Shown here: in pieces, positions 1-7,857 of the stretch | How the letters are laid out: every line of letters starts with the position of its first letter | Numbering within the stretch: position 1 is the first letter of the stretch | Assembly: GCA_030613165.1 (NCBI GenBank) | Contig: JAUWMN010000029.1 | Coordinates: 1-10,268 of the forward strand | Length of the DNA stretch: 10,268 nt | Direction of reading: 5' to 3' | DNA from: Desulfobacterales bacterium | GTDB taxonomy: Bacteria; Desulfobacterota; Desulfobacteria; Desulfobacterales; C00003106 | Position numbers and translations under genes: made by a program | Notes under the pieces: model-generated | What the model was told of the DNA's origin: nothing | Databases searched by the model: none | What the model saw: only the letters and a program-made list of their open reading frames with translations

Positions 1-1
1 A

Positions 2-358
2 TATTCTGAATTTGGAGTAATGATATTGAATATTGTTCAAAATGCGTTAGATGCCATGGCAAATGCTGAGGAAAGACGTCTTGCGATAGAAACATCTCAC
101 AACGAAAAAACGGTTACCATCAAGATAAGCGATACCGGATGCGGAATCCCGGAAAAAGATCGAAAGCATCTATTTAGTCCGTTTTTCACTACCAAAAAAG
201 ATTCTGATTATGAGGGAAAACTCGATGAAAACTTAGGATTGGGGCTATCCATCGTAGATTTACTTATAAAGGAATATGGCGGGACAATTACATATGAAAG
301 CGTTCCAGAGACAACTACTTTTATATTGAGTATTCCTACTGGAAAAACGACCCAATAA
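2..358 (+). CDS. Sensor histidine kinase, C-terminal fragment (5' end outside window)
   Basis: This is the ATP-binding (HATPase_c) end of a two-component sensor kinase, which would autophosphorylate a histidine and pass phosphate to a response regulator. The frame is open from the window edge, so an ATG at base 20 is internal and not the start. About 118 residues are visible. The N box reads NIVQNALDAM, the G1 box DTGCGIP, the F box LFSPFFTTK and the G2 box GLGLSI, in normal order and spacing, so the ATPase domain looks functional. The phosphoacceptor His and any sensor domain lie to the left and cannot be seen. It ends in TAA, 69 bases before cheA on the same strand. It could be co-transcribed with the chemotaxis genes or could belong to an upstream unit. 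The family is certain; its signal and partner are unknown. Confidence 0.93.
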   Translation, partial: YSEFGVMILNIVQNALDAMANAEERRLAIETSHNEKTVTIKISDTGCGIPEKDRKHLFSPFFTTKKDSDYEGKLDENLGLGLSIVDLLIKEYGGTITYESVPETTTFILSIPTGKTTQ

Positions 359-427
359 CACTTCCTTATTACGAAATCATAAAACCGGTGTTGTAAATTG
401 TGACATATCGGTCAGAAAAGTTGACAA

Positions 428-2719
428 ATGGAAGATTATCTTAATAAGGCATTGGAGCTGATAGACAAGATCGCGCTGGATGTAATTATGCTTGAGGGCG
501 ATAATATAGCCGGCTTCAGAGTTGTCTTGAACAGGTTCGATGTATTCAATCAATTGTTTGAGGACAACCAAAACGATTCTTTGGTAGAGTTTGGCAAGGC
601 AACAAAGGCAATAGTTGAAAAAGTCCTGTTAGAGGAAATTCCGGCAGATGAGGGGCTAAAAGAGGTCGGCGATGGGGTTTCGCTTTTTCAAGAGATTTTG
701 AGAGACGAACAACATGGCAAATCGTATTCTGCAAAAGTAACAAAATTTTTAAACGAGCATGCTATGTTTCCCACATGCAGTACGATGCCGGCGGGATCTC
801 CAACTAATACCGGTGATGATAAGACAGCAAGCTCTTCAGGGGATGCAGACACAAAAGAGGACAATAACGGGCGCTACGATGTCGAGGTGGCTCCGGAGCC
901 CATCCAAGACAAGGAACTTTTGGCCAGTTTTATTGCTGAAGCACAAGAGCACCTTGACACAATAGAGGTAAATATCCTTGCCCTTGAACAGGACCCCGAA
1001 GATATAGAGGTAATAAATGCTATTTTCAGACCGTTTCATACAATAAAGGGGGTTGCCGGATTTCTTAATCTTAAGGAAGTCAATCGCCTATCCCACGAAA
1101 TAGAAACCCTTCTTGATAACGCAAGAGATCAAAAAATAATAATCGATGAAGAGATTGTTGATATAGTACTGGAAACTGTTGATCTATTGAAGGGGCTGAT
1201 CAATCATCTAAAAGAGGATATTGAAACGGATTTTATCACATCTGCCGGGCTTGATTCGGATACGTTGATCTTCAAAATAAGAGCTGTAACCCCAACTGAT
1301 CTTGAAGATAAGGAGAAACAAGCCTCATCACGTGTGTCTGCAAAAGATGGGGCTGGAGTAGGCGATATACTAATAGAAAAGGGACGCTTAACAAAAACAG
1401 ATTTAGAGGAGGTAATCAAGAAGCAAGAAGGGCCTGACGCAAGTAAAAAGATCGGTGAGATACTCATGTCTGAACAAAAGGCTACCTCCTCGGATGTCGC
1501 ACATGCGTTAAGAGAACAAAAGAAGCGACGTGGCGGAAAAGTCGACAAGAGCCAACTCACGTTTATCAGGGTCGATACAAATAAACTGGACAACATGGTC
1601 GATATGGTTGGAGAGTTGGTGATCATGCAGTCGATGATCCAAGAAGACGCGGCATTGGCAGCTTCTAAAAACCAAAAACTTTCCAGAAACTTAGCCCAAC
1701 TTAGGCGCATTACATCTGAAGTGCAAAAAATTGCTATGTCAATGCGCATGATCCCGATCAAACAGACCTTTCGCAAGATGATGCGCCTGGTTCGCGATCT
1801 TTCCAAGAAGGCCGGCAAGTTGGTCAGTCTTGAAATGTACGGTGAGGATACAGAGATCGATCGAAATATGGTCGATGAGATTTATAATCCTTTGGTACAC
1901 ATGATGCGCAACTCTATTGACCATGGTATTGAGATGCCTGATGAGCGTGAAGCCGCGGGAAAGCCTAAGATGGCGACAGTGACGTTGAAGGCATATCACA
2001 AGGGTGGTAACATTGTAATCGAGGTTGCTGATGATGGGAGAGGGCTCGATAGAGAGAAGATACTCAAAAAAGCCATAGAAAAGGATTTAGTGAGATCGGA
2101 TGAAAAAATGTCTGATCAGGAAATCAATGCCTTGATTTTTCAACCGGGCTTCTCGACGGCCAACCAGGTTACTGATGTATCTGGACGGGGTGTTGGAATG
2201 GACGTGGTGAAGCGCGCTATCGAGAGTCTGCGAGGCAAACTCGAGGTACGTTCAGAAAGGAACATCGGCACCACGGTCATAATGCGGCTTCCTCTTACAT
2301 TAGCCATTATAGATGGGATGCTGGTTCAAGCGGGAGACAGAGAGTATATTATACCGACAATTTCCGTGGTTGAATCTCTTCGGCCTGATAGGGAGTCATA
2401 CAGTACCGTGGCTGGACGCGGCGAGATGATCAAAATTAGAGAGGATGTTCTTCCCCTTGTTCGTCTTCATAAACTTTTTGGGTTTGATCCAAGGCATCAC
2501 AATCCATGGGAGGGTATAATTGTTGTAATAGAGAGTGAGGGGCGCCGAAAATGTATCTTGGTAGATGAATTGATCGGCAAGCACGAAATTGTAATAAAGA
2601 GTCTTGGAGAAAAATTAAAAAATGTGAAGGGGCTGGCCGGCGGAGCTATACTCGCAGACGGTCGTGTGGGACTTATCCTTGATGCGGCAGGTCTTTTTGA
2701 GATTAGTGAAAGTGGCTGA
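428..2719 (+). CDS. cheA: Chemotaxis histidine kinase CheA with an MshEN-like segment
   Basis: CheA is the cytoplasmic kinase that couples receptor arrays to CheY and CheB. Of 763 residues, 1-110 are a helical stretch I do not recognise. Residues about 160-270 are an HPt domain with phosphoacceptor His204 in FHTIKG. Residues 310-366 are two similar 25-residue units (VGDILIEKG..LEEVIKKQ and IGEILMSEQ..AHALREQ) resembling the MshEN / type II secretion ATPase N-terminal repeat. They sit where a CheY/CheB-binding P2 domain usually lies. Residues about 377-440 form the dimerisation helices. The ATPase follows, with N box MMRNSIDHG (492-500), G1 DDGRGL (535-540) and G2 GRGVGMD (586-592). A CheW-like domain fills about 625-758. 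An in-frame TGA just upstream (422-424) forces the ATG at 428 or later. Only a weak purine stretch precedes it, with no clear ribosome site. cheD follows after 62 bases. Confidence 0.97.
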   Translation: MEDYLNKALELIDKIALDVIMLEGDNIAGFRVVLNRFDVFNQLFEDNQNDSLVEFGKATKAIVEKVLLEEIPADEGLKEVGDGVSLFQEILRDEQHGKSYSAKVTKFLNEHAMFPTCSTMPAGSPTNTGDDKTASSSGDADTKEDNNGRYDVEVAPEPIQDKELLASFIAEAQEHLDTIEVNILALEQDPEDIEVINAIFRPFHTIKGVAGFLNLKEVNRLSHEIETLLDNARDQKIIIDEEIVDIVLETVDLLKGLINHLKEDIETDFITSAGLDSDTLIFKIRAVTPTDLEDKEKQASSRVSAKDGAGVGDILIEKGRLTKTDLEEVIKKQEGPDASKKIGEILMSEQKATSSDVAHALREQKKRRGGKVDKSQLTFIRVDTNKLDNMVDMVGELVIMQSMIQEDAALAASKNQKLSRNLAQLRRITSEVQKIAMSMRMIPIKQTFRKMMRLVRDLSKKAGKLVSLEMYGEDTEIDRNMVDEIYNPLVHMMRNSIDHGIEMPDEREAAGKPKMATVTLKAYHKGGNIVIEVADDGRGLDREKILKKAIEKDLVRSDEKMSDQEINALIFQPGFSTANQVTDVSGRGVGMDVVKRAIESLRGKLEVRSERNIGTTVIMRLPLTLAIIDGMLVQAGDREYIIPTISVVESLRPDRESYSTVAGRGEMIKIREDVLPLVRLHKLFGFDPRHHNPWEGIIVVIESEGRRKCILVDELIGKHEIVIKSLGEKLKNVKGLAGGAILADGRVGLILDAAGLFEISESG

Positions 2720-2781
2720 GAATATCTTTCTTATGAGCCAGAGCTTACAGTTCTAAGGATTTTTTAGCAGGTAACTAAGCC

Positions 2782-3264
2782 TTGAATAAAATAGTAATAG
2801 GAATCGCGGATATGAAGGTCAGCAATGATCCTGATGAGGTGCTGGTAACCTATTCATTAGGATCATGTATCGCTCTCGCTGTTTATGACCCTGTTGTAAA
2901 GGTTGGTGGAATGATCCATTATATGTTGCCGGATTCCAATCTGGATAAACAGAAAGCAAAAGAGAGACCGTTCATGTTTGCCAATACAGGGATTCCTGTG
3001 CTGTTTAAATCTTGTTTTAAACTCGGAGCAAAAAAGAACCGTATGATTGTAAGGGTGGCAGGCGGCTCCCAGCTTATGGACCAATCGGAGTTTTTCAATA
3101 TAGGTAAGAGAAATTATGCTGCCTTGCGAAAACTGTTCTGGCGAAACAATGTCATGATTAAAGGTGAAGACATTGGCGGAAACGTCAACAGAACAATGTC
3201 ATTGAATATTAAAACCGGCACGGTAACACTTAAGATTTCAGGAAGAGGAGAAGTCGTTCTGTGA
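2782..3264 (+). CDS. cheD: Chemoreceptor glutamine deamidase CheD (TTG start)
   Basis: CheD deamidates glutamines in the methylation helices of chemoreceptors and, in CheC/CheX-type systems, exchanges partners with those phosphatases. The 160-residue protein has the family signature SLGSC followed by VGGMIH. Cys29 and His46 are 17 residues apart and Thr23 lies 6 before the Cys, matching the catalytic Thr-Cys-His arrangement known from Thermotoga CheD. The glycine-rich RVAGGSQ stretch at 91-97 is also typical. The start is a TTG at 2782, with an AGCAGG ribosome-binding stretch about 10 bases upstream. An in-frame TAA at 2776-2778 rules out an earlier start. The next ATG (codon 11) would remove the first beta strand, so TTG is preferred. 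The stop overlaps the GTG start of the following HDOD gene, implying translational coupling. Confidence 0.95.
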   Translation: MNKIVIGIADMKVSNDPDEVLVTYSLGSCIALAVYDPVVKVGGMIHYMLPDSNLDKQKAKERPFMFANTGIPVLFKSCFKLGAKKNRMIVRVAGGSQLMDQSEFFNIGKRNYAALRKLFWRNNVMIKGEDIGGNVNRTMSLNIKTGTVTLKISGRGEVVL

Positions 3265-4112
3265 TAGACATGCAGAACATTCTGAAGAAAATTGATAAAC
3301 TTCCGCCATTTCCGGCAGTTTATCGCAAGGCTATGCAGCTATTGCAAAAACCTGACACCTCAGTGGATGCGCTGATTCAGGTGATTCAGTATGATCAGGC
3401 AATAACGGCCAATGTGCTGAGAATGTGTAATTCTGCTTATTATGGTTTGCAAAGAAAAATTCATAGCTTGCGTGATGGGCTTGTTGTGCTTGGCAATAAC
3501 CAATTGATGGAAATTGTTTCAGGATGCACCGTGGTCGACTTTTACCAAAAAAAAGGCCACGGATACGGTTTAGAGAGGGGAGATCTCTGGAAATCAGCTA
3601 TTTCTTCTGCCTTGATTTCTCAGATTATTTGCAAGCTGATAGGGGTAGCGGAAACCCCAACGATTTTTACGGCAACGCTTTTACATGACCTTGGGAAAAT
3701 GGTTTTAAATGATTTTGTTTGGGAAGAGAATGAAAAGATTGTCCAATTGGTAGAAGAGGGAGGATATTCGTTCGAAGAAGCGGAACAGAACGTCCTCGGC
3801 ATGGACCATGCCGAGGTGGGGGCAATGATCGCGGAACAATGGAGCTTTCCCGAGGATATTATACGCGCCATACGATTACATCATTCCCCTGAAAAGGCGC
3901 CTGAAGATGACGTTATTACCCCTATTGTATATCTGTCGGATATTGCGACTATTATGCTGGGCATAGGGGTGGGAAGCGATGGGCTTTCCTATAGGGGGAA
4001 AGAAAAAGTTATGAAACGTTTTGGGCTTAAAGAAAAGGATTTGGAAAGAGTTATGGTCGACTTCTATGAAGCCTATAATAATGTTCAGAGAATTTTAAGT
4101 ATGGACGAATAA
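3261..4112 (+). CDS. HDOD-domain signalling protein
   Basis: This 283-residue protein is an HDOD domain over most of its length. The opening IDKLPPFPAVYRKAMQLL, the DALIQVIQYDQAITANVLRMCNSAYYG stretch (about 36-62) and LLHDLGK (140-146) are family hallmarks. His142-Asp143, His183 and His207-His208 of the HD fold are present. The position where many relatives have a His after LW (here LWKS, about 109-112) is Ser, so metal-dependent phosphodiesterase activity is doubtful. HDOD proteins are usually signalling or scaffold modules and often sit beside chemotaxis genes. The GTG start at 3261 overlaps the cheD stop and has GGAAGAGGAG 10 bases upstream. An ATG at 3270 is the alternative but lies too far from that site. 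A heptad-repeat element begins 10 bases after the stop. The family is certain; the exact role is unknown. Confidence 0.92.
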   Translation: MIDMQNILKKIDKLPPFPAVYRKAMQLLQKPDTSVDALIQVIQYDQAITANVLRMCNSAYYGLQRKIHSLRDGLVVLGNNQLMEIVSGCTVVDFYQKKGHGYGLERGDLWKSAISSALISQIICKLIGVAETPTIFTATLLHDLGKMVLNDFVWEENEKIVQLVEEGGYSFEEAEQNVLGMDHAEVGAMIAEQWSFPEDIIRAIRLHHSPEKAPEDDVITPIVYLSDIATIMLGIGVGSDGLSYRGKEKVMKRFGLKEKDLERVMVDFYEAYNNVQRILSMDE

Positions 4113-4122
4113 AATAGAAAAC

Positions 4123-4214
4123 GTAACTACTCAGGTTCACGGTTCACGGTTCAAGGGTTAACGGTTCAAGGTTAGAAAGAGATCAACCTGAACTCTGAAC
4201 CATGAACCTAACAA
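4123..4214. repeat. Heptad-repeat element, long copy
   Basis: This intergenic element is built from 7-base units. AGGTTCA (4133), CGGTTCA (4140), CGGTTCA (4147), AGGGTTA (4154), an 8-base unit ACGGTTCA (4161) and AGGTTAG (4169) run on the + strand. The complementary word follows as TGAACTC (4189), TGAACCA (4196) and TGAACCT (4203). The two halves can fold back: 4133-4153 pairs with 4189-4209 at 18 of 21 positions. Both ends recur, inverted, at 7786-7832. The element sits between the HDOD stop and the ribosome site of the next gene, so it would lie in the leader of the receiver gene. No U-rich tail follows the fold-back, so it does not look like a simple terminator. Confidence 0.85.
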
Positions 4215-4604
4215 GTGGTGAGGCTATGGCTTATAATGTTTTGATAGTGGACGATTCTCCCTCCATACGGTCGGCGGTTAAAAAGATTATTGAAATATCG
4301 GGGTTTGACGTAGGAGAATATTTTGAGGCCGCCAACGGCAAGGATGCGTTGTCAGTGCTTGAGGACAACTGGGCAGATGTAATACTAACTGATATTCACA
4401 TGCCGGTTATGGATGGCATATCCTTTTTTAAAGAGGTGTTAAAAGATCCTCTACTGTCGTCCATACCTGTTGTTTTTGTTACAACAGAAGGAAGTGAAGG
4501 GGGAATCGAAGAAAGTTATAAGATGGGAGCAAAGGGATACATTAAAAAGCCGTTTAAACCTGAAGAGATCAGAAAGGTTTTAGTAGAAGTGCTGGGGGAA
4601 CCGG

Positions 4605-6103
<1,499 letters not shown>

Positions 6104-6150
6104 GTTGAACACTATTTCATTAACGATAAACAGACGGAGAGTGTGAAAGA

Positions 6151-6615
6151 ATGGATGTAAAGCTTATTAATCCGTTTATTTCGGCAACGGTTGAAGTGCT
6201 CGGAACCATGGCTTTTACCAAAGCAAGTGTGGGCAAGCCTTATCTAAAGAAGGAAGAAGTTGCGACGGGAGACGTTTCAGGGGTTATCGGCTTGACCGGC
6301 GAAAGAAATGGCAGCGTGTCCGTTAGCTTTGCCGAAGATTGTATTCTAAAGATTGTTTCAAACATGCTGGGGGAAGAATACAGTGTTGTTAATGATGATA
6401 TTAAAGATGCAGTCGGTGAATTGACCAATATGATTTCAGGGCAAGCGCGGAAGACGTTAGATGGAATAGGGTATAAATTTGATGCAGCTATTCCTACGGT
6501 AGTCGTGGGTAAAGATCACGTTATATCACACATTTCGCGTGGACCTATGGTTGCTATACCGTTTGATACCCCGAATGGCCCGTTTACAATAGAAATTTGT
6601 TTTGATGAGGAATGA
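6151..6615 (+). CDS. cheX: Chemotaxis phosphatase CheX
   Basis: CheX is a small cytoplasmic phosphatase that hydrolyses CheY-phosphate. The 154-residue protein starts with the characteristic INPFISATVEVLGTMAF segment and has the active-site helix AVGELTNMISGQAR, giving Glu90 and Asn93 of the E-x-x-N motif. A second region with FTIEICF closes the sheet, and the length is usual for the family. The ATG at 6151 has CGGAG about 11 bases upstream. The 47-base gap after cheB holds no convincing promoter. A run of nine T follows the stop, but I see no hairpin before it, so I do not call a terminator. It lies directly before the canonical cheY, its likely substrate. With the diverged copy at 4605 the operon encodes two such proteins. 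Confidence 0.94.
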   Translation: MDVKLINPFISATVEVLGTMAFTKASVGKPYLKKEEVATGDVSGVIGLTGERNGSVSVSFAEDCILKIVSNMLGEEYSVVNDDIKDAVGELTNMISGQARKTLDGIGYKFDAAIPTVVVGKDHVISHISRGPMVAIPFDTPNGPFTIEICFDEE

Positions 6616-6647
6616 ATTTTTTTTTAGCGTAAGAGGAGGATAGCTTT

Positions 6648-7025
6648 ATGGATCTTGCGATGAAAATTTTGGTTGTGGATGATTTTGCCACTATGCGACG
6701 AATTGTAAGGAATATCTTAAAGCAGCTTGGCTTTACAGACATTGTAGAGGCTGATGATGGCTCGACAGCCCTCGAAATTTTGGCAACTGACAAGGTTGAC
6801 CTGGTCGTATCCGATTGGAATATGCCAAAGGTCACCGGCTTAGAGTTGTTGAAAAAAATGAGGGCCGACAGCAAATTCAAAGATATTCCCTTTTTGATGG
6901 TTACGGCAGAGGCGCAAAAACAGAATATTGTAGAGGCAGTCCAGTCCGGTTGCAACAATTATATTGTAAAACCTTTTACAGCAGATACTATTTCTGAAAA
7001 GCTAAAGAAGATATTTGGGGAATGA
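6648..7025 (+). CDS. cheY: Canonical chemotaxis response regulator CheY
   Basis: This 125-residue receiver closely matches classical enterobacterial CheY: FLVVDDF-type opening (here ILVVDDFATMRRIVRN), SDWNMP, LMVTAEA and VKPFTA. Asp11-Asp12, phosphoacceptor Asp56, switch Thr86, Tyr105 and Lys108 are all in place. Phosphorylated by CheA, it would bind the flagellar switch and change rotation. The ribosome site is strong, AAGAGGAGGA ending 7 bases before the ATG. It is much closer to textbook CheY than the receiver at 4226, so it is the better candidate for the motor-binding protein. It follows cheX by 32 bases and is the last chemotaxis gene before a sigma-54 type promoter. Confidence 0.97.
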   Translation: MDLAMKILVVDDFATMRRIVRNILKQLGFTDIVEADDGSTALEILATDKVDLVVSDWNMPKVTGLELLKKMRADSKFKDIPFLMVTAEAQKQNIVEAVQSGCNNYIVKPFTADTISEKLKKIFGE

Positions 7026-7048
7026 AGATAAATTTGCTCTCTAAAATT

Positions 7049-7067
7049 TTTGGCCAATATTTTGCAT
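7049..7067 (+). promoter_or_regulatory. Putative sigma-54 (-24/-12) promoter before orf147
   Basis: TGGCCAATATTTTGCA at 7051-7066 has the invariant GG (7052-7053) and GC (7064-7065) separated by exactly 10 bases. It keeps TGGC and TTTGCA of the consensus but has CA where AC is usual after TGGC. Transcription would start near 7077, giving a leader of about 83 bases before the ATG at 7160. A sigma-54 activator gene lies just downstream. Confidence 0.55.
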
Positions 7068-7159
7068 GATTTAATGGTTAAGAAAAGCTTAGATATTATA
7101 GAATAGCAAGTAACCAGCTTATATTTAAAGGCTAATAATTAGTGGGGGTGTAGTTGGAT

Positions 7160-7603
7160 ATGGATATAAACAAAATAACAGATTCCCTGAACCCGGCAAA
7201 AAATTCCCATCCTAAACCAACAGAGGAAAAAAATTCCTTTCAACAGGTTTTGAATAACGTTGTGGACGCCAAAGGAACCAGGTCGACCCAGGAATCCACC
7301 TCGATTAGCAGTGTGTCACCAGTCTCTCTATTACATGTCCCCAATTCACTATACAACGTGTTGCAACAGGCCGATGCCGTCGTAGATCTTCTGGACAACT
7401 ATTCTAACTCTCTTGCGAATTCCCAAAAAAGTTTGAAAAACATAGAAAGCGTAATTACACGCATGGAAAAAGAGGTGAACTCCCTGAAAGATAGGGCCAA
7501 CGATATGGTCGAACATGACGAAAAGCTGTTAAGGCTTGTCAATGACATTGCTGTGACTGCTAATGTAGAAATATTTAAGTTTTATCGGGGAGATTATGTT
7601 TGA
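7160..7603 (+). CDS. Unrecognised 147-aa protein with a C-terminal coiled coil, flagellar context
   Basis: I do not recognise this protein. Residues 1-60 are polar, rich in Ser, Thr, Asn and Lys and probably disordered, with a short hydrophobic motif SFQQVLNNVV at 26-35. Residues about 62-135 are helical with heptad-like hydrophobic spacing (NVLQQADAVVDLLDNY, then IESVITRMEKEVNSLKDRA), suggesting a coiled coil or helical bundle. The protein ends FKFYRGDYV. There is no signal peptide or membrane segment. A disordered N-terminus followed by helices would fit a substrate or chaperone of the flagellar export system, but that is a guess from context: it follows cheY, has its own sigma-54 type promoter, and precedes the sigma-54 activator. 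I prefer the ATG at 7160, with GTGGGGGTG ending 9 bases upstream. A TTG at 7154 would be too close to that site. Confidence 0.75.
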   Translation: MDINKITDSLNPAKNSHPKPTEEKNSFQQVLNNVVDAKGTRSTQESTSISSVSPVSLLHVPNSLYNVLQQADAVVDLLDNYSNSLANSQKSLKNIESVITRMEKEVNSLKDRANDMVEHDEKLLRLVNDIAVTANVEIFKFYRGDYV

Positions 7604-7611
7604 TGACTTGG

Positions 7612-7737
7612 TCATTGATCATTGATCATCTGTCATTGATAAATGTTAAATGATAAATGCCAGATGTTCGTCTATCCTCTGTCCTCTAATCAGCCATGAG
7701 CTTTGAGCTTTCATCAATCCCTCCAATGCCCAATTCT
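7612..7737. repeat. Drifting 18-unit heptad array
   Basis: From 7612 to 7737 the sequence can be read as 18 consecutive 7-base units with no register shift. Neighbouring units are alike, yet the word changes along the array. TCATTGA fills 7612, 7619 and 7633. TAAATGT, TAAATGA and TAAATGC fill 7640-7660. TCCTCTG and TCCTCTA fill 7675-7688. ATGAGCT and TTGAGCT fill 7696-7709. CAATGCC and CAATTCT fill 7724-7737. No gene is visible here on either strand. The unit length matches the heptads of the elements at 4123 and 7786, although the words differ. Confidence 0.8.
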
Positions 7738-7745
7738 ATTTTTTC

Positions 7746-7772
7746 TTGATTTATATTCAGCTATACTATAAT
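7746..7772 (+). promoter_or_regulatory. Weak candidate sigma-70 promoter before the sigma-54 activator
   Basis: TTGATT (7746-7751) and a perfect TATAAT (7767-7772) are separated by 15 bases, shorter than the usual 17. Transcription would start near 7779, at the edge of the inverted heptad element, and run into the activator gene at 7858. The region is AT-rich, so a chance match is possible. Confidence 0.25.
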
Positions 7773-7785
7773 TAAAGTACTCAGG

Positions 7786-7832
7786 TTGTTAGGTTCACCG
7801 TGAACCCTTGAACCGTGAACCTGAGTAGTTAC
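7786..7832. repeat. Heptad-repeat element, short inverted copy
   Basis: Read on the minus strand, this 47-base segment begins with the same 24 bases as 4123-4146. It continues with AGGGTT (matching 4154-4159) and ends in TGAACCTAACAA (matching 4203-4214). Relative to the long copy it lacks exactly one CGGTTCA unit (4147-4153) and most of the interior, keeping only CACGG there. Flanking TACTCAGGTT (7778-7787) and AACCTGAGTA (7819-7828) are perfectly complementary, so the leader of the downstream activator gene could form a hairpin. It lies 26 bases before that gene's ATG. Confidence 0.82.
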
Positions 7833-7857
7833 AATTAATTTAAATGGTGCTTGAAAT

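Noticed and set aside
1204..1818. 204-residue open frame on the minus strand inside cheA
   Set aside because: It lies fully antisense to conserved CheA domains, is rich in Ser as expected for a shadow frame, and has no recognisable domain.
4123..4214. CRISPR-like array
   Set aside because: Units are 7 bases with no spacers and include complementary words; neither this nor the 7612 array has repeat-spacer structure.
4202..4225. Upstream ATG start for the receiver gene
   Set aside because: The ATG is part of the heptad repeat, and the added eight residues have no place in the CheY family start.
6616..6626. Run of T after cheX as a terminator
   Set aside because: No hairpin precedes the run, and the canonical cheY follows within 32 bases with a strong ribosome site.
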